Of a DNA stretch of 64,000 bases, positions 45,001 to 50,428 are shown piece after piece. Both the position numbers and the translations under genes were made by a program. Each line of letters opens with the position of its first letter. Position 1 is the first letter of the stretch. Below the pieces are notes generated by a model that worked only from the letters and a program-made list of their open reading frames with translations, searched no databases and was not told the DNA's origin. Origin of the DNA: Xestospongia muta (Eukaryota > Porifera > Demospongiae > Haplosclerida > Petrosiidae); contig OY848922.1 in assembly GCA_963693285.1 (NCBI GenBank), forward strand, positions 4,700,923 through 4,764,922, given 5' to 3'.

Positions 45001-47879
45001 TTGTATAGAAGAAACTTGATATAGAAGATCAAAGCAGAGTAGAAAAGAAGATCAAAGCACAGCAATCAAAACATAAAAAGCCACAGATACACCTGTTTTA
45101 TTAATAATGAATATTTTTTCAGCTGGTTATAAAAATATGACTTCCGCGTTTATACAACGTAGCGCACGTGTATAAATATATGCCCTTCGCGCTCAAAGGG
45201 TTAACGAGGAAGGTTACAAATCTTCGACTAAAAATACCCTGGTATATTTATTAAGAATGCTCGTCATAGTAATTAACATAGAAGAGGAGAACACTAATAA
45301 AATGTTTACATTATGGAAAGTGAATACTGTATCATTTGGATCATTCTGCGTAGATTAATGATTTTGATGAAGAAGATGACTTAGAATATGAAGTAATGGA
45401 CACTTTTAACAATAAAAGGTAAAGTATAAAATTATAAACACACAGAGTAGCTATAATAATACAGAAATGTTTCATAGGTGAGTTTAATACTTTTGCACAA
45501 AGAACAGCTTTGACACTTATAACCTCAAGAAAATTTCACAAAACAATTCACCTAACCAATGTAGTATTAGAAGGCTTAAAACATTTTTGTTTGGAAACGG
45601 TTTTGTGACAACACACTAAATTAATTAATTATGATACAGTATATGGGCCTGTGCATTTTCATTGATATATTGTTAAAGAAGACATTTTCATACTATGAAC
45701 ACAAGGTTTTATGGTGTCTGATATATAGAGTATTTACACTGTATATCAATATAATAATATACTTACATCATCAGGTATATTCGGATCTGCTTTTGATTGC
45801 AACAGATATTGAACAATATCTGTGTATCCACGACATGATGCCCAACATATACTAGTCCACTTGCCCTACATGTAATGATAATAGTAATAGTATAATTATT
45901 CATCAATATATCAATAGTACAATCATTATACACACACATACACTGATACATATGTACTTACATGTATATGACTATAATGATAAGTGATAATATTAATAAT
46001 ATGTATTATAATAATTGTGACCTAGCTTGGAAAAACCACACATGTTGTACTAAACATTTGAACAAGCAGTTGCGTATAAACAGTTGCTACATGGTCATTT
46101 CGTACATGATCATACCAATCATGGTATCAGGGAAGATCAGTCATTAAATATTTAGATTATAAAGTTGGTAAACACCCTGTACAAAATGGCTGCATAGCAA
46201 ATGCATATATGCAATTGTTTAGTCAAATTTTTTTGGTGTAACATTAAATGTTGCACTAAAATGTCTTCACAAATAATGTCACAATTATACATGTACATGT
46301 GAAATATGACATCACATATTTAATTTAGATCTCATTGAGTAATGTTATCATATTATTAGCTAAATAATATGAAGTGACAACAAATAGACTGTACACACAG
46401 TGAATAATAAATATATATGATATGGTCTAGGAACCAATAACTACACAAAGAAGGAAGAATGCAACTATATAAAGCCAGTGTTACATAAAGACACTTGCTG
46501 TCAATGACCATATAATGATATGTGTAATTATATTCATAGCAAGTCAATCAGATTCATAATTTCACAAGTCTTGAAGCTTCCAAATATGGACATGACCAGA
46601 GTAGTGTCATTTTTCTAATACGAGTTGGCTTTTTTCATGAGAATTACACACTCCTTCCTCCTTTGTGAAGCTACAGGCTCTTACATACTGACTTCAAATG
46701 TTTATAAAGCTAGTTACTACTGTATTAACTAAACTGTCATTGGAAAATATTCATTGAAATTGTATTACAAAATCAGCTTGAAAAAAATGGCTCTAATACA
46801 ATGTGAAGGGTCATTAATGAAAGAATTGACCACACCCAACAATTAAAAAACAATCCGTGAACACTTTAGCACATTTTGTACACCACATCTAAACATTACA
46901 ACAAATCTACAAGTTGTACTTGATTATAAAATATTAATACAATCTAATACTATAATTCATTTTTATTTAAATGTAGTACTGTAATCCAGATGACCACAAG
47001 TATGCAGATAAAACAAAAGCAGCTAGGATATCAGAAAAAATTGCCATATTGACTTCAGTAATGACTTTGTGAAAGTTAAACATTCAAGCCCCACCCCTTA
47101 GCAATAGAGTAAATTATTTATAATATATGCTGTGTCCATTCATTCACATATCTCAAATGTTATATATAAAATGTTTTAACTACATGATTAAACTTTGATA
47201 AAGACTTTGTAACACACACACATTAATTTATACTAGGTTGATTTAAAGGATATATTGTGATTATTATTATAATAACTATAACACTTGTATATCATATATG
47301 TAAATAATTATGATGATTTGATAATGACAACAACTCTTATCATAAGACTATCGTTACTGAATAGTACTATAATTATTGTGACACACTTACATACCTCAGT
47401 TTGAGCATTGACATTTGCTCCTTGTTGTATAGCTACTTTCACATCTTCTAGTCGTCTATTTCTAGTAGACCATATCAGTTCATTATCCTAACAAAGATAT
47501 CAAAGTTAATAAATGTAATATTACACATAAACAAGATCATATACAACATAGTTTATAATACAGTAGACATAATATTATAGAAGACATACTATAACAAGAG
47601 TACAGTAACTACTAATATAGTACATTGTACTAAGTATATGGACATGACCTATATACAAACTATAGGGTCAAGTACATACGTTATTTATATTAGATCAGAT
47701 AACCTAAAGTAATCCACCAGGTCATGTTCAGTTTAGATAGAGGGAATATCTTGAATCTGATAGGATTACTGAGTGGACTGGACAAAGCTGACGAATCTTA
47801 TTAAGTGTTACTGAATGAATTCTTTACTTTAGTAAATTTAGTATACTTTATAAGTACTTACCAATCTCCATTGATCCAT
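15191..47879 (-). CDS. Ankyrin-repeat / Roco-like GTPase / Death-domain protein (14 exons)
   Basis: Exons in minus-strand order are 47879-47862, 47487-47395, 45865-45767, 40388-40290, 29802-29701, 28968-28867, 19325-19253, 18503-16675, 16531-16087, 16039-15995, 15931-15887, 15804-15751, 15700-15446 and 15249-15191. All junctions are GT-AG and every phase matches, giving 3,318 nt or 1,105 residues plus stop. The order is ankyrin repeats (about 7-195), a GTPase with P-loop GPPCVGKT (about 221-228) and DSGGQ switch II (about 441-445), a COR-like region, a conserved region of unknown role, and a Death domain (about 1002-1086). Ankyrin plus Roco plus Death suggests a cytosolic signalling scaffold or innate-immune or cell-death switch, by analogy with LRRK, DAPK and MASL families. 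The exon model is strong and the function is inferred. There is no signal peptide or membrane segment. The substrate and partner are unknown. Confidence 0.85.
15446..15700 (-). CDS. Exon 12: Death domain
   Basis: 255 nt, phase 1-1, 85 residues. It starts DECHLSALVKFVKDVDDWEI, with the Death-domain core LGIHLGVKDAVIKDI and the helix 5 signature KDMLVKWLKGG. It ends in an IEALKAIDEKRIAQEI helix. The domain usually mediates homotypic contacts in apoptosis and NF-kB signalling assemblies. The tryptophan normally found in the WxxLIxAL motif is replaced (ANRANFIEAL). Confidence 0.85.
15751..15804 (-). CDS. Exon 11: linker cassette
   Basis: 54 nt, phase 1-1, encoding AHDSDIIHVNSNLPNGPL. Splice sites are TCTTTTTAG and GTAACT. 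Confidence 0.7.
   Translation of the reverse strand, partial: HMIQILYMLTQIYQMDH
15887..15931 (-). CDS. Exon 10: linker cassette
   Basis: 45 nt, phase 1-1, encoding DELDQEMLDISSRNI, with a clean TTCACTGTAG acceptor and GTAAGA donor. Confidence 0.7.
15995..16039 (-). CDS. Exon 9: linker cassette
   Basis: 45 nt, phase 1-1, encoding EPCSVTSGSKTTKQH. The donor GTACAT is weak. The paralogue has a 45-nt equivalent at 1014-970 (DPCPVISGGKSTDLI). Confidence 0.7.
16087..16531 (-). CDS. Exon 8: conserved region following COR
   Basis: 445 nt, phase 0-1, encoding about 148 residues that include RQLRYAVLLYSEDLFG, IEVYYNG and PCKQEHSESGYKLHPVIISW. The downstream paralogue keeps it nearly unchanged, which implies past constraint. 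I do not recognise a named domain. The intron that follows is only 47 bp. Confidence 0.85.
16675..18503 (-). CDS. Exon 7: Roco-like GTPase and COR-like domain
   Basis: This 1,829-nt exon begins ALQRLFKRGLHKG after a TTATTACAG acceptor. It carries the P-loop LMGPPCVGKTAFKSLLFNW, a switch-I-like STALSTRP, then a Ser/Thr/Glu-rich low-complexity stretch of about 130 residues. The switch II motif DSGGQPQFADVSRAF follows, then a G4-like GTCYDKIKRGK. A COR-like region follows (CWWNRKKISYSLRQHIM, then PIPVRWYMFELRL), ending in VCLPFVSSLFTKHAF and ITFRSKVVPQ. The donor is the weaker GTTAGT. An apparent Met about 9 codons upstream is intronic. The GTPase fold is well supported. COR homology is inferred from position and general pattern. 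Confidence 0.85.
18504..19252. other. Intron between the last ankyrin exon and the GTPase exon
   Basis: 749 bp of very AT-rich sequence without a recognisable element. Confidence 0.7.
19253..19325 (-). CDS. Exon 6: last ankyrin half-repeat and linker
   Basis: 73 nt, phase 0-1, acceptor TTCACTCAG and donor GTATGT. It encodes DGKTPAELAQSKGYRDIAKL then IIDE. The final G completes an Ala codon at the start of the GTPase exon, confirming the junction. Confidence 0.85.
19326..20401. other. Start of the 9.5-kb ankyrin intron, unannotatable part
   Basis: It contains a (TA)n-(CA)n microsatellite at about 19,382-19,415. No coding similarity is recognised. Confidence 0.6.
20402..20690 (+). mobile_element. 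Gypsy integrase fragment
   Basis: The plus strand reads PWSRFHLDYAGTFW (first catalytic Asp of a retroviral-type integrase core). After a frameshift comes VSVNGSVFTSAKFKELLV, the second catalytic region with the Asp changed. The sequence then drifts. It is dead and truncated at both ends. Confidence 0.7.
20811..20895. repeat. GCGCTTA-motif element fragment
   Basis: CCGTAGTTCTCCGAGTAAGC, then CCATGGGTGCTTAC, AGTTCATTGGAATTTGAAAG and GGGCGCTTAC. Nearly the same string starts the larger element at 26,252. It lies between two gypsy pieces. Confidence 0.6.
20925..22519 (+). mobile_element. Decayed gypsy RNase H-integrase half
   Basis: RNase H motifs are YAQIDKESLAII and IYMDHKPLTYLFEE (about 20,934-21,060), with ASARVTRWALQLSGYEY after. 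The integrase zinc-finger remnant RKARECHVCQSN (about 21.67 kb) is followed directly by FKEFATANGIKHITTAFYHP and NGIAEGAVRTLKEY, so the core with the first two catalytic Asp residues is deleted. A segment near 21.26-21.54 kb is tandemly repeated. A purine tract at 22,519-22,530 precedes a possible LTR. Frameshifts show it is inactive. Confidence 0.8.
22531..22650 (+). repeat. Possible 3' LTR of the decayed gypsy element
   Basis: It begins TGTAGTGACTAC immediately after the purine tract AGAGGAGAGAGA. It contains an AATAAA and could end at ACA near 22,650. No second LTR was found, so the right boundary is a guess. Confidence 0.4.
22770..23390 (+). repeat. Repeat element with a C2-like open frame (copy 1)
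   Basis: This segment recurs inverted at 41,840-42,325. Shared parts include GCACGCCCAT-type motifs at one end and, in both copies, an open frame with LKLFPKFSIP and KVCHLY. The protein string resembles the start of a C2 domain (LFPKFSIPDPFV), but the rest does not convince. It is probably a small non-autonomous transposon that captured or resembles coding sequence. Confidence 0.5.
23412..24440 (+). mobile_element. Decayed gypsy gag-protease-RT fragment (copy 1)
   Basis: It shows gag remnants, a CCHC-type knuckle (CHVCNKMGHLIRCC) and a protease signature with changes (MEIDTGESVPVV), then the start of the RT linker. It is a sister of the copy at 30,297. Stops and frameshifts are present. Confidence 0.75.
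24520..25887 (+). mobile_element. Decayed hAT transposon (ZMYM/TTF-finger type transposase)
   Basis: The plus strand reads FIGLYHVDDIKMDTIVAVLK, then RIQCYDNAPNMKKAAAKIKA and LYCYGNSLNLAVSDT, all typical of the hAT RNase-H-like core of ZMYM1/TTF-type proteins. Broken blocks continue (LCTFCPTRWAVRGNSF). The last 150 codons (25,435-25,887) hold an intact hAT dimerisation domain: PSTNAISERSISAVCRIKNY then MTQQRMNNIMILHINKHLTD. Several frameshifts inactivate it. The family-wide hAT assignment is solid; the subtype is from memory. Confidence 0.8.
25888..26250. other. Intronic spacer
   Basis: No feature is recognised apart from a short (TA)n at about 26,080. Confidence 0.6.
26252..26905 (+). mobile_element. 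Element with GCGCTTA motifs and a HIRAN-like domain
   Basis: The left end is ACCGTAGTTCCACGAGTAAG with GCGCTTGGAGTTCATTTGG; further GTGCTTA and GTGCCCA motifs follow, and at the right end GGTGGGTGCTTAC and GTGGGCACTTG near 26,860-26,895. Between them, codons at about 26,474-26,806 encode YRVNKPILSPDIGETLSTKK, then EHNNPHNRFTVAVMKGKLIV and GQIIKEISKIFWFFLHKGG, the pattern of a HIRAN-like domain. The frame ends in TGA. I infer a non-autonomous or unclassified DNA transposon carrying this domain, since related copies occur at 38.46 and 54.5 kb. Confidence 0.55.
27000..28701 (-). mobile_element. Decayed piggyBac transposase
   Basis: Minus-strand blocks in order are PIDFFDELVIPEI, a TNLYAQQHF...YPKLEDYWDQYW block, HHIYMDNYYTSPSLFVDMKL (second catalytic Asp), LALQWKDKRLITILSMVHD, FMGGVDKSDQLLSYYGLNHR (third catalytic Asp) and a C-terminal Cys-rich remnant. 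The order and wording match the intact element at 42.7 kb, so they are the same family. The first catalytic Asp region is missing and several frameshifts occur. Part of its 5' end is included in the local tandem duplication. Confidence 0.8.
28867..28968 (-). CDS. Exon 5b: ankyrin repeat (duplicate copy 2)
   Basis: 102 nt, phase 0-0, same splice sites as exon 5a. It encodes GRTALHWAAIKNHPEIIKIL then SNGADITVVDK. Both copies keep intact splice sites and length divisible by three, so a transcript could include either or both. Confidence 0.85.
29701..29802 (-). CDS. Exon 5a: ankyrin repeat (duplicate copy 1)
   Basis: 102 nt, phase 0-0, TTTTACAG acceptor and GTATGA donor. It encodes GWTALHCAAINNHPEIIKIL then SNGADITVVDK. 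It is 97% or so like exon 5b, with W for R and C for W changes, and sits in one copy of a local tandem duplication. Confidence 0.85.
30297..31520 (+). mobile_element. Decayed gypsy gag-protease-RT fragment (copy 2)
   Basis: A sister of 23,412-24,440, starting with the same CTGATTATCTTTTGATTCAA. It shows the knuckle remnant CHGCKKRGHLIRCC, an altered protease signature (KNTGALVSVM, catalytic Asp lost) and RT palm start motifs (ADWVVPIISVLKDD, YPFPRVDDLFTAM). It has frameshifts and ends near 31,520. Confidence 0.75.
31530..32640. other. Intronic AT-rich spacer
   Basis: About 1.1 kb without coding similarity or a recognisable repeat. Confidence 0.6.
32690..33030 (+). mobile_element. Gypsy integrase C-terminal fragment
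   Basis: An open frame of 110 codons with MSKFLFTYCLTIHSTTSQCP, then LLLKYCPWSKLDVLFPNIES and THE-like QQTQKNAHDRHSKHY. This is the segment after the catalytic Glu and the linker seen in gypsy integrases. It continues the type of sequence found at 20.6 kb. Confidence 0.65.
33101..33356 (+). pseudogene. YqaJ-protein C-terminus with a PHD-type finger
   Basis: The plus strand reads KLGVLPELLGKWYSREPVAS, then a frameshift, then a C4HC3-like finger: YCDNNDCCIQWFHTTCLQI and CFCPDC. This fits a PHD finger with the first cysteine pair altered. Such a tail follows the YqaJ nuclease in transposon proteins related to the minus-strand copy at 34.9-36.7 kb, but here it lies on the opposite strand. It is a fragment. 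Confidence 0.55.
33514..34230 (-). mobile_element. Decayed DDE_4 transposase with THAP-like start (ISL2EU/Harbinger-like)
   Basis: On the minus strand, CCVVGCTNRCTKS resembles the first zinc ligands of a THAP finger. It jumps straight to LAYRFGVNHDM, KKWIDILYIRLGPLVKW, VIIDCFEVFMERPTNLKARA, WSNYKHYNTAKFLIG, IISKGWGGRISDIHLSE, DIVLADRGFNIHD and finally HVCIDVERVIALVRQKYTIL. These are the DDE_4 nuclease motifs with Asp, Asp and Glu. A TGA and a frameshift make it inactive, and most of the N-terminus is deleted. ISL2EU is my best family; PIF/Harbinger is the alternative. Confidence 0.75.
34235..34918. other. Spacer between the DDE_4 and YqaJ pieces
   Basis: One open frame on the minus strand (34,915-34,688, 75 codons) has no recognised similarity. 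No clear terminal inverted repeat was found for either element. Confidence 0.5.
34919..36660 (-). mobile_element. Transposon protein with Mutator-like and YqaJ nuclease domains
   Basis: A minus-strand gene with one or two frameshifts. The first half (about 36,660-35,889) has ESDIIVEGLNLSECMHGLRY, FIGDGDSSVHYNII and IECANHAVKAYHSRL, the Mutator-like domain. The second (about 35,760-34,919) has RYGRLTASVFGEICKRK, IRYGNLHEAEARTDY, CWLGASPDGLVTDP and LLEIKC, the YqaJ exonuclease motifs, then NHNYYYQIQGQLHITGRTWC and FVWTPRED. Such fused proteins accompany ISL2EU-type DNA transposons. The exonuclease residues (E, D, E-K) are present, but a frameshift near 35,190 breaks the gene. Confidence 0.75.
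37312..38340 (-). mobile_element. Decayed pogo/Tigger-like transposon
   Basis: Minus-strand blocks: EQVHAEFRQLRRRGIKIKGW and FKKRYKISLRRATNSCQKPP (helix-turn-helix/CENPB-type DNA-binding region), then GRFHLSCIANVDQTPLPFSF with the first catalytic Asp of a DDE_1 core, VWVRAASSGLDKRQAL and FADGVSRVKPLVIFKGK. Beyond that the protein diverges and the rest of the core is missing. Stops and frameshifts are present. Confidence 0.75.
38456..38532. repeat. GCGCTTA-motif element end, inserted next to a piggyBac remnant
   Basis: ACCGTAGCGCTTAATAAAAA, AGTTCTGACCAAGATAAATG, then TGCGCTTAACAAACAG and ATGCGCTTAATAACC. The same string, reverse-complemented, is at 54,480-54,556. A piggyBac open frame reads through it, so it lies inside or at the edge of that element. 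Confidence 0.65.
38533..39936 (-). mobile_element. Decayed piggyBac element with intact right end
   Basis: The right end is 39,936: on the minus strand CCCTTACAGGACAATTGTCA, next to a TTAA at 39,937-39,940. The transposase pieces are an acidic N-terminus (39,663-39,406, many Asp/Glu then a Gly/Arg-rich patch) and a core block with AIDESAIAFKGRVTFRQYL (first Asp), GIKAFVLADSVSGSLY and GYDVYLDRFYNSPLIATELK (second Asp). The segment between them and everything after it is broken or lost. The left end is gone. Confidence 0.75.
39941..40289. other. Intronic spacer upstream of ankyrin exon 4 region
   Basis: No element is recognised. AT-rich sequence only. Confidence 0.6.
40290..40388 (-). CDS. Exon 4: ankyrin repeat
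   Basis: 99 nt, one repeat, phase 0-0. It encodes YSPLIIAAESGHTDVVALLL followed by HGVNI, a near-consensus ankyrin repeat. It lies alone between introns of 5.4 and 10.5 kb. Confidence 0.9.
40389..41839. other. Intronic sequence, no supported gene
   Basis: It contains a CATGTAC repeat at about 40,467-40,504 and a 72-codon plus-strand frame (40,861-41,079) that I do not recognise and do not trust. Confidence 0.5.
41840..42325 (-). repeat. Repeat element with a C2-like open frame (copy 2)
   Basis: An inverted copy of 22,770-23,390. The minus-strand frame 42,085-41,885 keeps LKLFPKFSIP, FVLV and KVCHLY, with amino acid changes compared to copy 1. The two copies are diverged, so the element is not young. 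Confidence 0.5.
42703..45200 (-). mobile_element. Apparently intact piggyBac transposon
   Basis: 2,498 bp bounded by the inverted repeat CCCTTTGAGCGCG at both ends and by TTAA at 42,699-42,702 and 45,201-45,204, the piggyBac target duplication. It contains one complete transposase gene with a 50-bp intron. It sits in the intron between ankyrin exons 3 and 4 of the host gene, in the same orientation. With intact ends, target sites and frame, it is the best candidate here for a mobile, or recently mobile, DNA transposon. Confidence 0.93.
43074..45001 (-). CDS. piggyBac transposase (two exons)
   Basis: Exons are 45001-44053 and 44002-43074, joined over a 50-bp intron (GTTAG...CTTAG) that restores a Gly codon. 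The result is 625 residues. The N-terminus (about 1-100) is highly acidic. The DDE core holds Asp271 in ELSVDEQMVSYKGR, Asp352 in HHVYMDNYYSSP and Asp477 in HMGGVDKADQLLSYY, the expected catalytic triad. The C-terminus ends with a Cys-rich finger, CSVCSRRKTCGRKTTTYKC then CDVPLCIVPC, as in other piggyBac proteins. It should cut at TTAA and excise precisely. No internal stop was found, so it looks full-length and possibly functional. Confidence 0.92.
45205..45766. other. Intronic spacer
   Basis: The first bases (GAGGAAGGTTAC) may be the right part of an older small element that the piggyBac inserted into. Otherwise nothing is recognised. Confidence 0.4.
45767..45865 (-). CDS. Exon 3: ankyrin repeat
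   Basis: 99 nt, exactly one 33-residue repeat, phase 0-0, with GTAAGT donor. The repeat shows GYTDIVQYLLQSKADPNIPD, but the usual TPLH start is replaced by WTSICWAS. Confidence 0.85.
45866..47394. other. Intron between ankyrin exons 2 and 3
   Basis: 1.5 kb of AT-rich sequence without a recognised element. Confidence 0.6.
47395..47487 (-). CDS. Exon 2: N-terminal ankyrin repeat
   Basis: 93 nt, TTGTTAG acceptor, GTATGT donor, phase 0-0. It encodes an ankyrin half-cap ending VAIQQGANVNAQTE, the usual helix-2-to-loop signature (GANVNA). Confidence 0.85.
47862..47879 (-). CDS. Exon 1 (start codon) of the ankyrin-Roco-Death gene
   Basis: 18 nt encoding MDQWRL, ending in a consensus GTAAGT donor, phase 0. 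It joins cleanly to the next exon (DNELIW). No upstream in-frame ATG is needed. Confidence 0.75.
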
Positions 47880-47960
47880 TGCAAAACAGGGAACAAAATA
47901 AAGGACAACACCCAAGTTATAGAGGCGTGGTTATGATGTATGGGCGTGGTGTTATGAATG
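47880..47960. promoter_or_regulatory. 5' flank of the ankyrin-Roco-Death gene
   Basis: The 80 bp upstream of the ATG contain two GGCGTGG-type boxes (about 47,924 and 47,943), the kind of site bound by Sp/KLF factors. The tandem-duplicated plus-strand segment begins immediately beyond, so the two units are arranged head to head. No transcription start can be placed from sequence alone. Confidence 0.3.
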
Positions 47961-48072
47961 GTATCTGCTGATCGTGTCGTAAGCATATCTCTCAAGCTTC
48001 TGAACTATCTTCATTATTATACACACACTATTAACTGCTGTACTAGTATCTCACTATCTATGATCTAAAGAA

Positions 48073-48355
48073 ACTCTCAGTAACGTGTAAGCAATATGTT
48101 AATATCTGGTATTCACTGTGTAACATATTCCTTTACCCAGTGGATAGTTTCCTATACTTCATAATTCCTATTGCTGTGGTTGTATTGGGATTAAAGTGTT
48201 GTTTGTTGTGGTGGAGAATACATTATTATCAACAAGTATGATGTCATTATAATGTTGTCAGTTAATTTATATAATCCTTACAGAGAAGAAAAGCTCAACT
48301 TGCTAGGCAGGACCAGATTCAACAAATAGCAATTTCAAGAACTCAAAATGCTTGG
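48073..48355 (+). CDS. Candidate membrane-protein exons, unit 1 copy
   Basis: Two exon-like blocks. From about 48,080 to 48,235 the frame reads QYVNIWYSLCNIFLYPVDSF, LYFIIPIAVVVLGLKCCLLW and WRIHYYQQ, then a GTATGA donor. From 48,285 to 48,355, after a CTTACAG acceptor, it reads RRKAQLARQDQIQQIAISRT and QN before a GTTAGT donor. The phase is 0-0 at the junction. This is one transmembrane helix followed by a basic stop-transfer and a helical cytoplasmic segment. No ATG opens this frame here: where unit 2 has ATG, this copy has ACG. The family is not recognised. Confidence 0.45.
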
Positions 48356-50303
48356 TTAGTTCTATTGATATCAATATATAGAATTATTAACCCTTATGGT
48401 CATCCAAGTGGGTGAGGGTTTATAACTTATTTTATATCTGTTTCAATGTGTCTGTCTATTCTAAAAGCACATACAATGTGGTAGAATTTATCACTCCCAA
48501 GAAATTACTATATTTATAATACACAATTATCGACATTTTCAACATAGGATTTTTAAAAAAATGCTTTCTTCTCAATTTTTTTGAATTTTAGTTATCTTTT
48601 TCTGATAAGATCTTGTGGCCACACCCATTTTTATGAAGTATTGTAATTATAATTGTCACATGATCTATTATACACTAACAGTGATTATAATAATACATTG
48701 TATTACATGTTACTAGAGATACAGCTCAAGCAAGAACAGATTACTGAAATCTACCTTACAAGGATAGTTATAAGAACATCTTATGATAGTCATCATATTA
48801 TACCATCTCTTGTTTTTCCATCAAGTCAGATTGGACAGTTCATCTGACAATTCCATGTCATTCTATTGTTATAACTCCAAATGATCATTTACAATGTGGA
48901 TGGATGTGGTTATCAGTTAACATCCTATTATGTCACTATCTTATGATGAAGTTGTAAATGGTCAAGATAAGTCAAGTTACGAAAGTATCAAGATCTGATA
49001 AAGTAAGTGTCCCACATCCAGAATAATTTGCTCTTACTGCTCCTAAAGATGACAGTGATGATGATGACATCTTCATATGTTTCCATAGGAATATCAAAAT
49101 AATAAATAAAATAGTAAGTGAAGTAGCTACTGAAACTCCACCCACTTCATGTCACTGACTACAACTCATCAATATTACATGTTACATAATCTGTATACTA
49201 TGAAAGTGACTTTGTAAATGATTGTGATGACAATGTATCCTACATTACTGTTGACATATAAGACTAACTGATCTGTTATTCAATAGTATGTAGTGTACAT
49301 AGTCAACACTTCATTTATTCATTCAGAAAAGATAAGGTTTCTTTATTGCCTTTAACTACCTTATACTAAACTCCTCTGTTTATAATATATAGTGTTTTAT
49401 TCCTATTAATAATATAAATTATATCTCATGTACATGTCTATGTACCTTTGATATGTAAGTTTTGTTCAACATGATCATGATATAAACAATTCACTTATCA
49501 TTGTAGTAATACATAGGGTCAGACCTATACATGTTTTAGAAAGAAGGCTTCATTTTCTACACATATAATAATATCACTAAACATTACATAGTGTGATCAG
49601 AATACATACATATATTAGTCTGTTTGATAAAACTACTGCAGTGATCACTGTCTAATTGTTAAAGTAGCATGTGTTGCTAGGATAACCTCATAACATGACA
49701 ACCATTATATTGAATTAGACATGCTTTAGGTTTCATGATCACTTCATTGTCATTTCACTACAAAGAGAAATAAAATTAACTTACAACTGACTCTGTATGT
49801 AATGAGGAGGATATAGTCAAGGTCATAACACCAGTCTAGTGTGAGTACATGTACATATATTATATCAGTATGGTTCTTATAGTGTGTACAGTTGATATAA
49901 TAAATTAACCACAAACACTCTAATGATTATCCTTATAAGGACAAAATTAATAAGTAATATTCTTAACTATAAAAACTATGTCAATGCACTACTGCAATAT
50001 GATATCTGAAAAATATCTTAATACTATCATAATTTTTAGTACATATCTGTAATACATTGGAAGTAATTGCACTTCAATCTCCATGACACATACAATGTTT
50101 GCAAATGTCTAAAGAGAATCTGATAAAAAATGAAAAAAATATCTGAATAGATTTCAAATATCTAAAGTTCATTGAAAATTGATTACCAATAAAGGCTATC
50201 CTACCTGTCCATTGAACCATAAACCTTAAACTGATAGTAATCCTAGTCATACATATCATAGTTCATTTTAACTTTCCTGGTATTAACAAACATTTCTTTC
50301 AAG

Positions 50304-50428
50304 TAATCTTACGACAAAGTCTTGATGACACAGATAGTCACACATTATTAGATTTTAAATTCCACAAATCATTAGTCAAAGAACACAGTACAGACATTAC
50401 AAAGTACTTCAGAGGAAATAGTCCATAG
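50304..50428 (+). CDS. Candidate terminal exon, plus strand
   Basis: After a TTTCTTTCAAG acceptor the frame (phase 1 start) stays open for about 40 codons, including RQSLDDTDSHTLLDFKFHKS and VKEHSTDITKYFRGNSP, then TAG. The composition and acceptor look coding. It could be the C-terminus of the membrane protein upstream, but the linking exons were not resolved. Alternatively it is chance. Confidence 0.3.

Noticed and set aside
45631..46147. Three short frames over ankyrin exon 3 and its flanks
   Set aside because: Two are in the wrong frame or strand relative to the ankyrin exon and the third is intronic.
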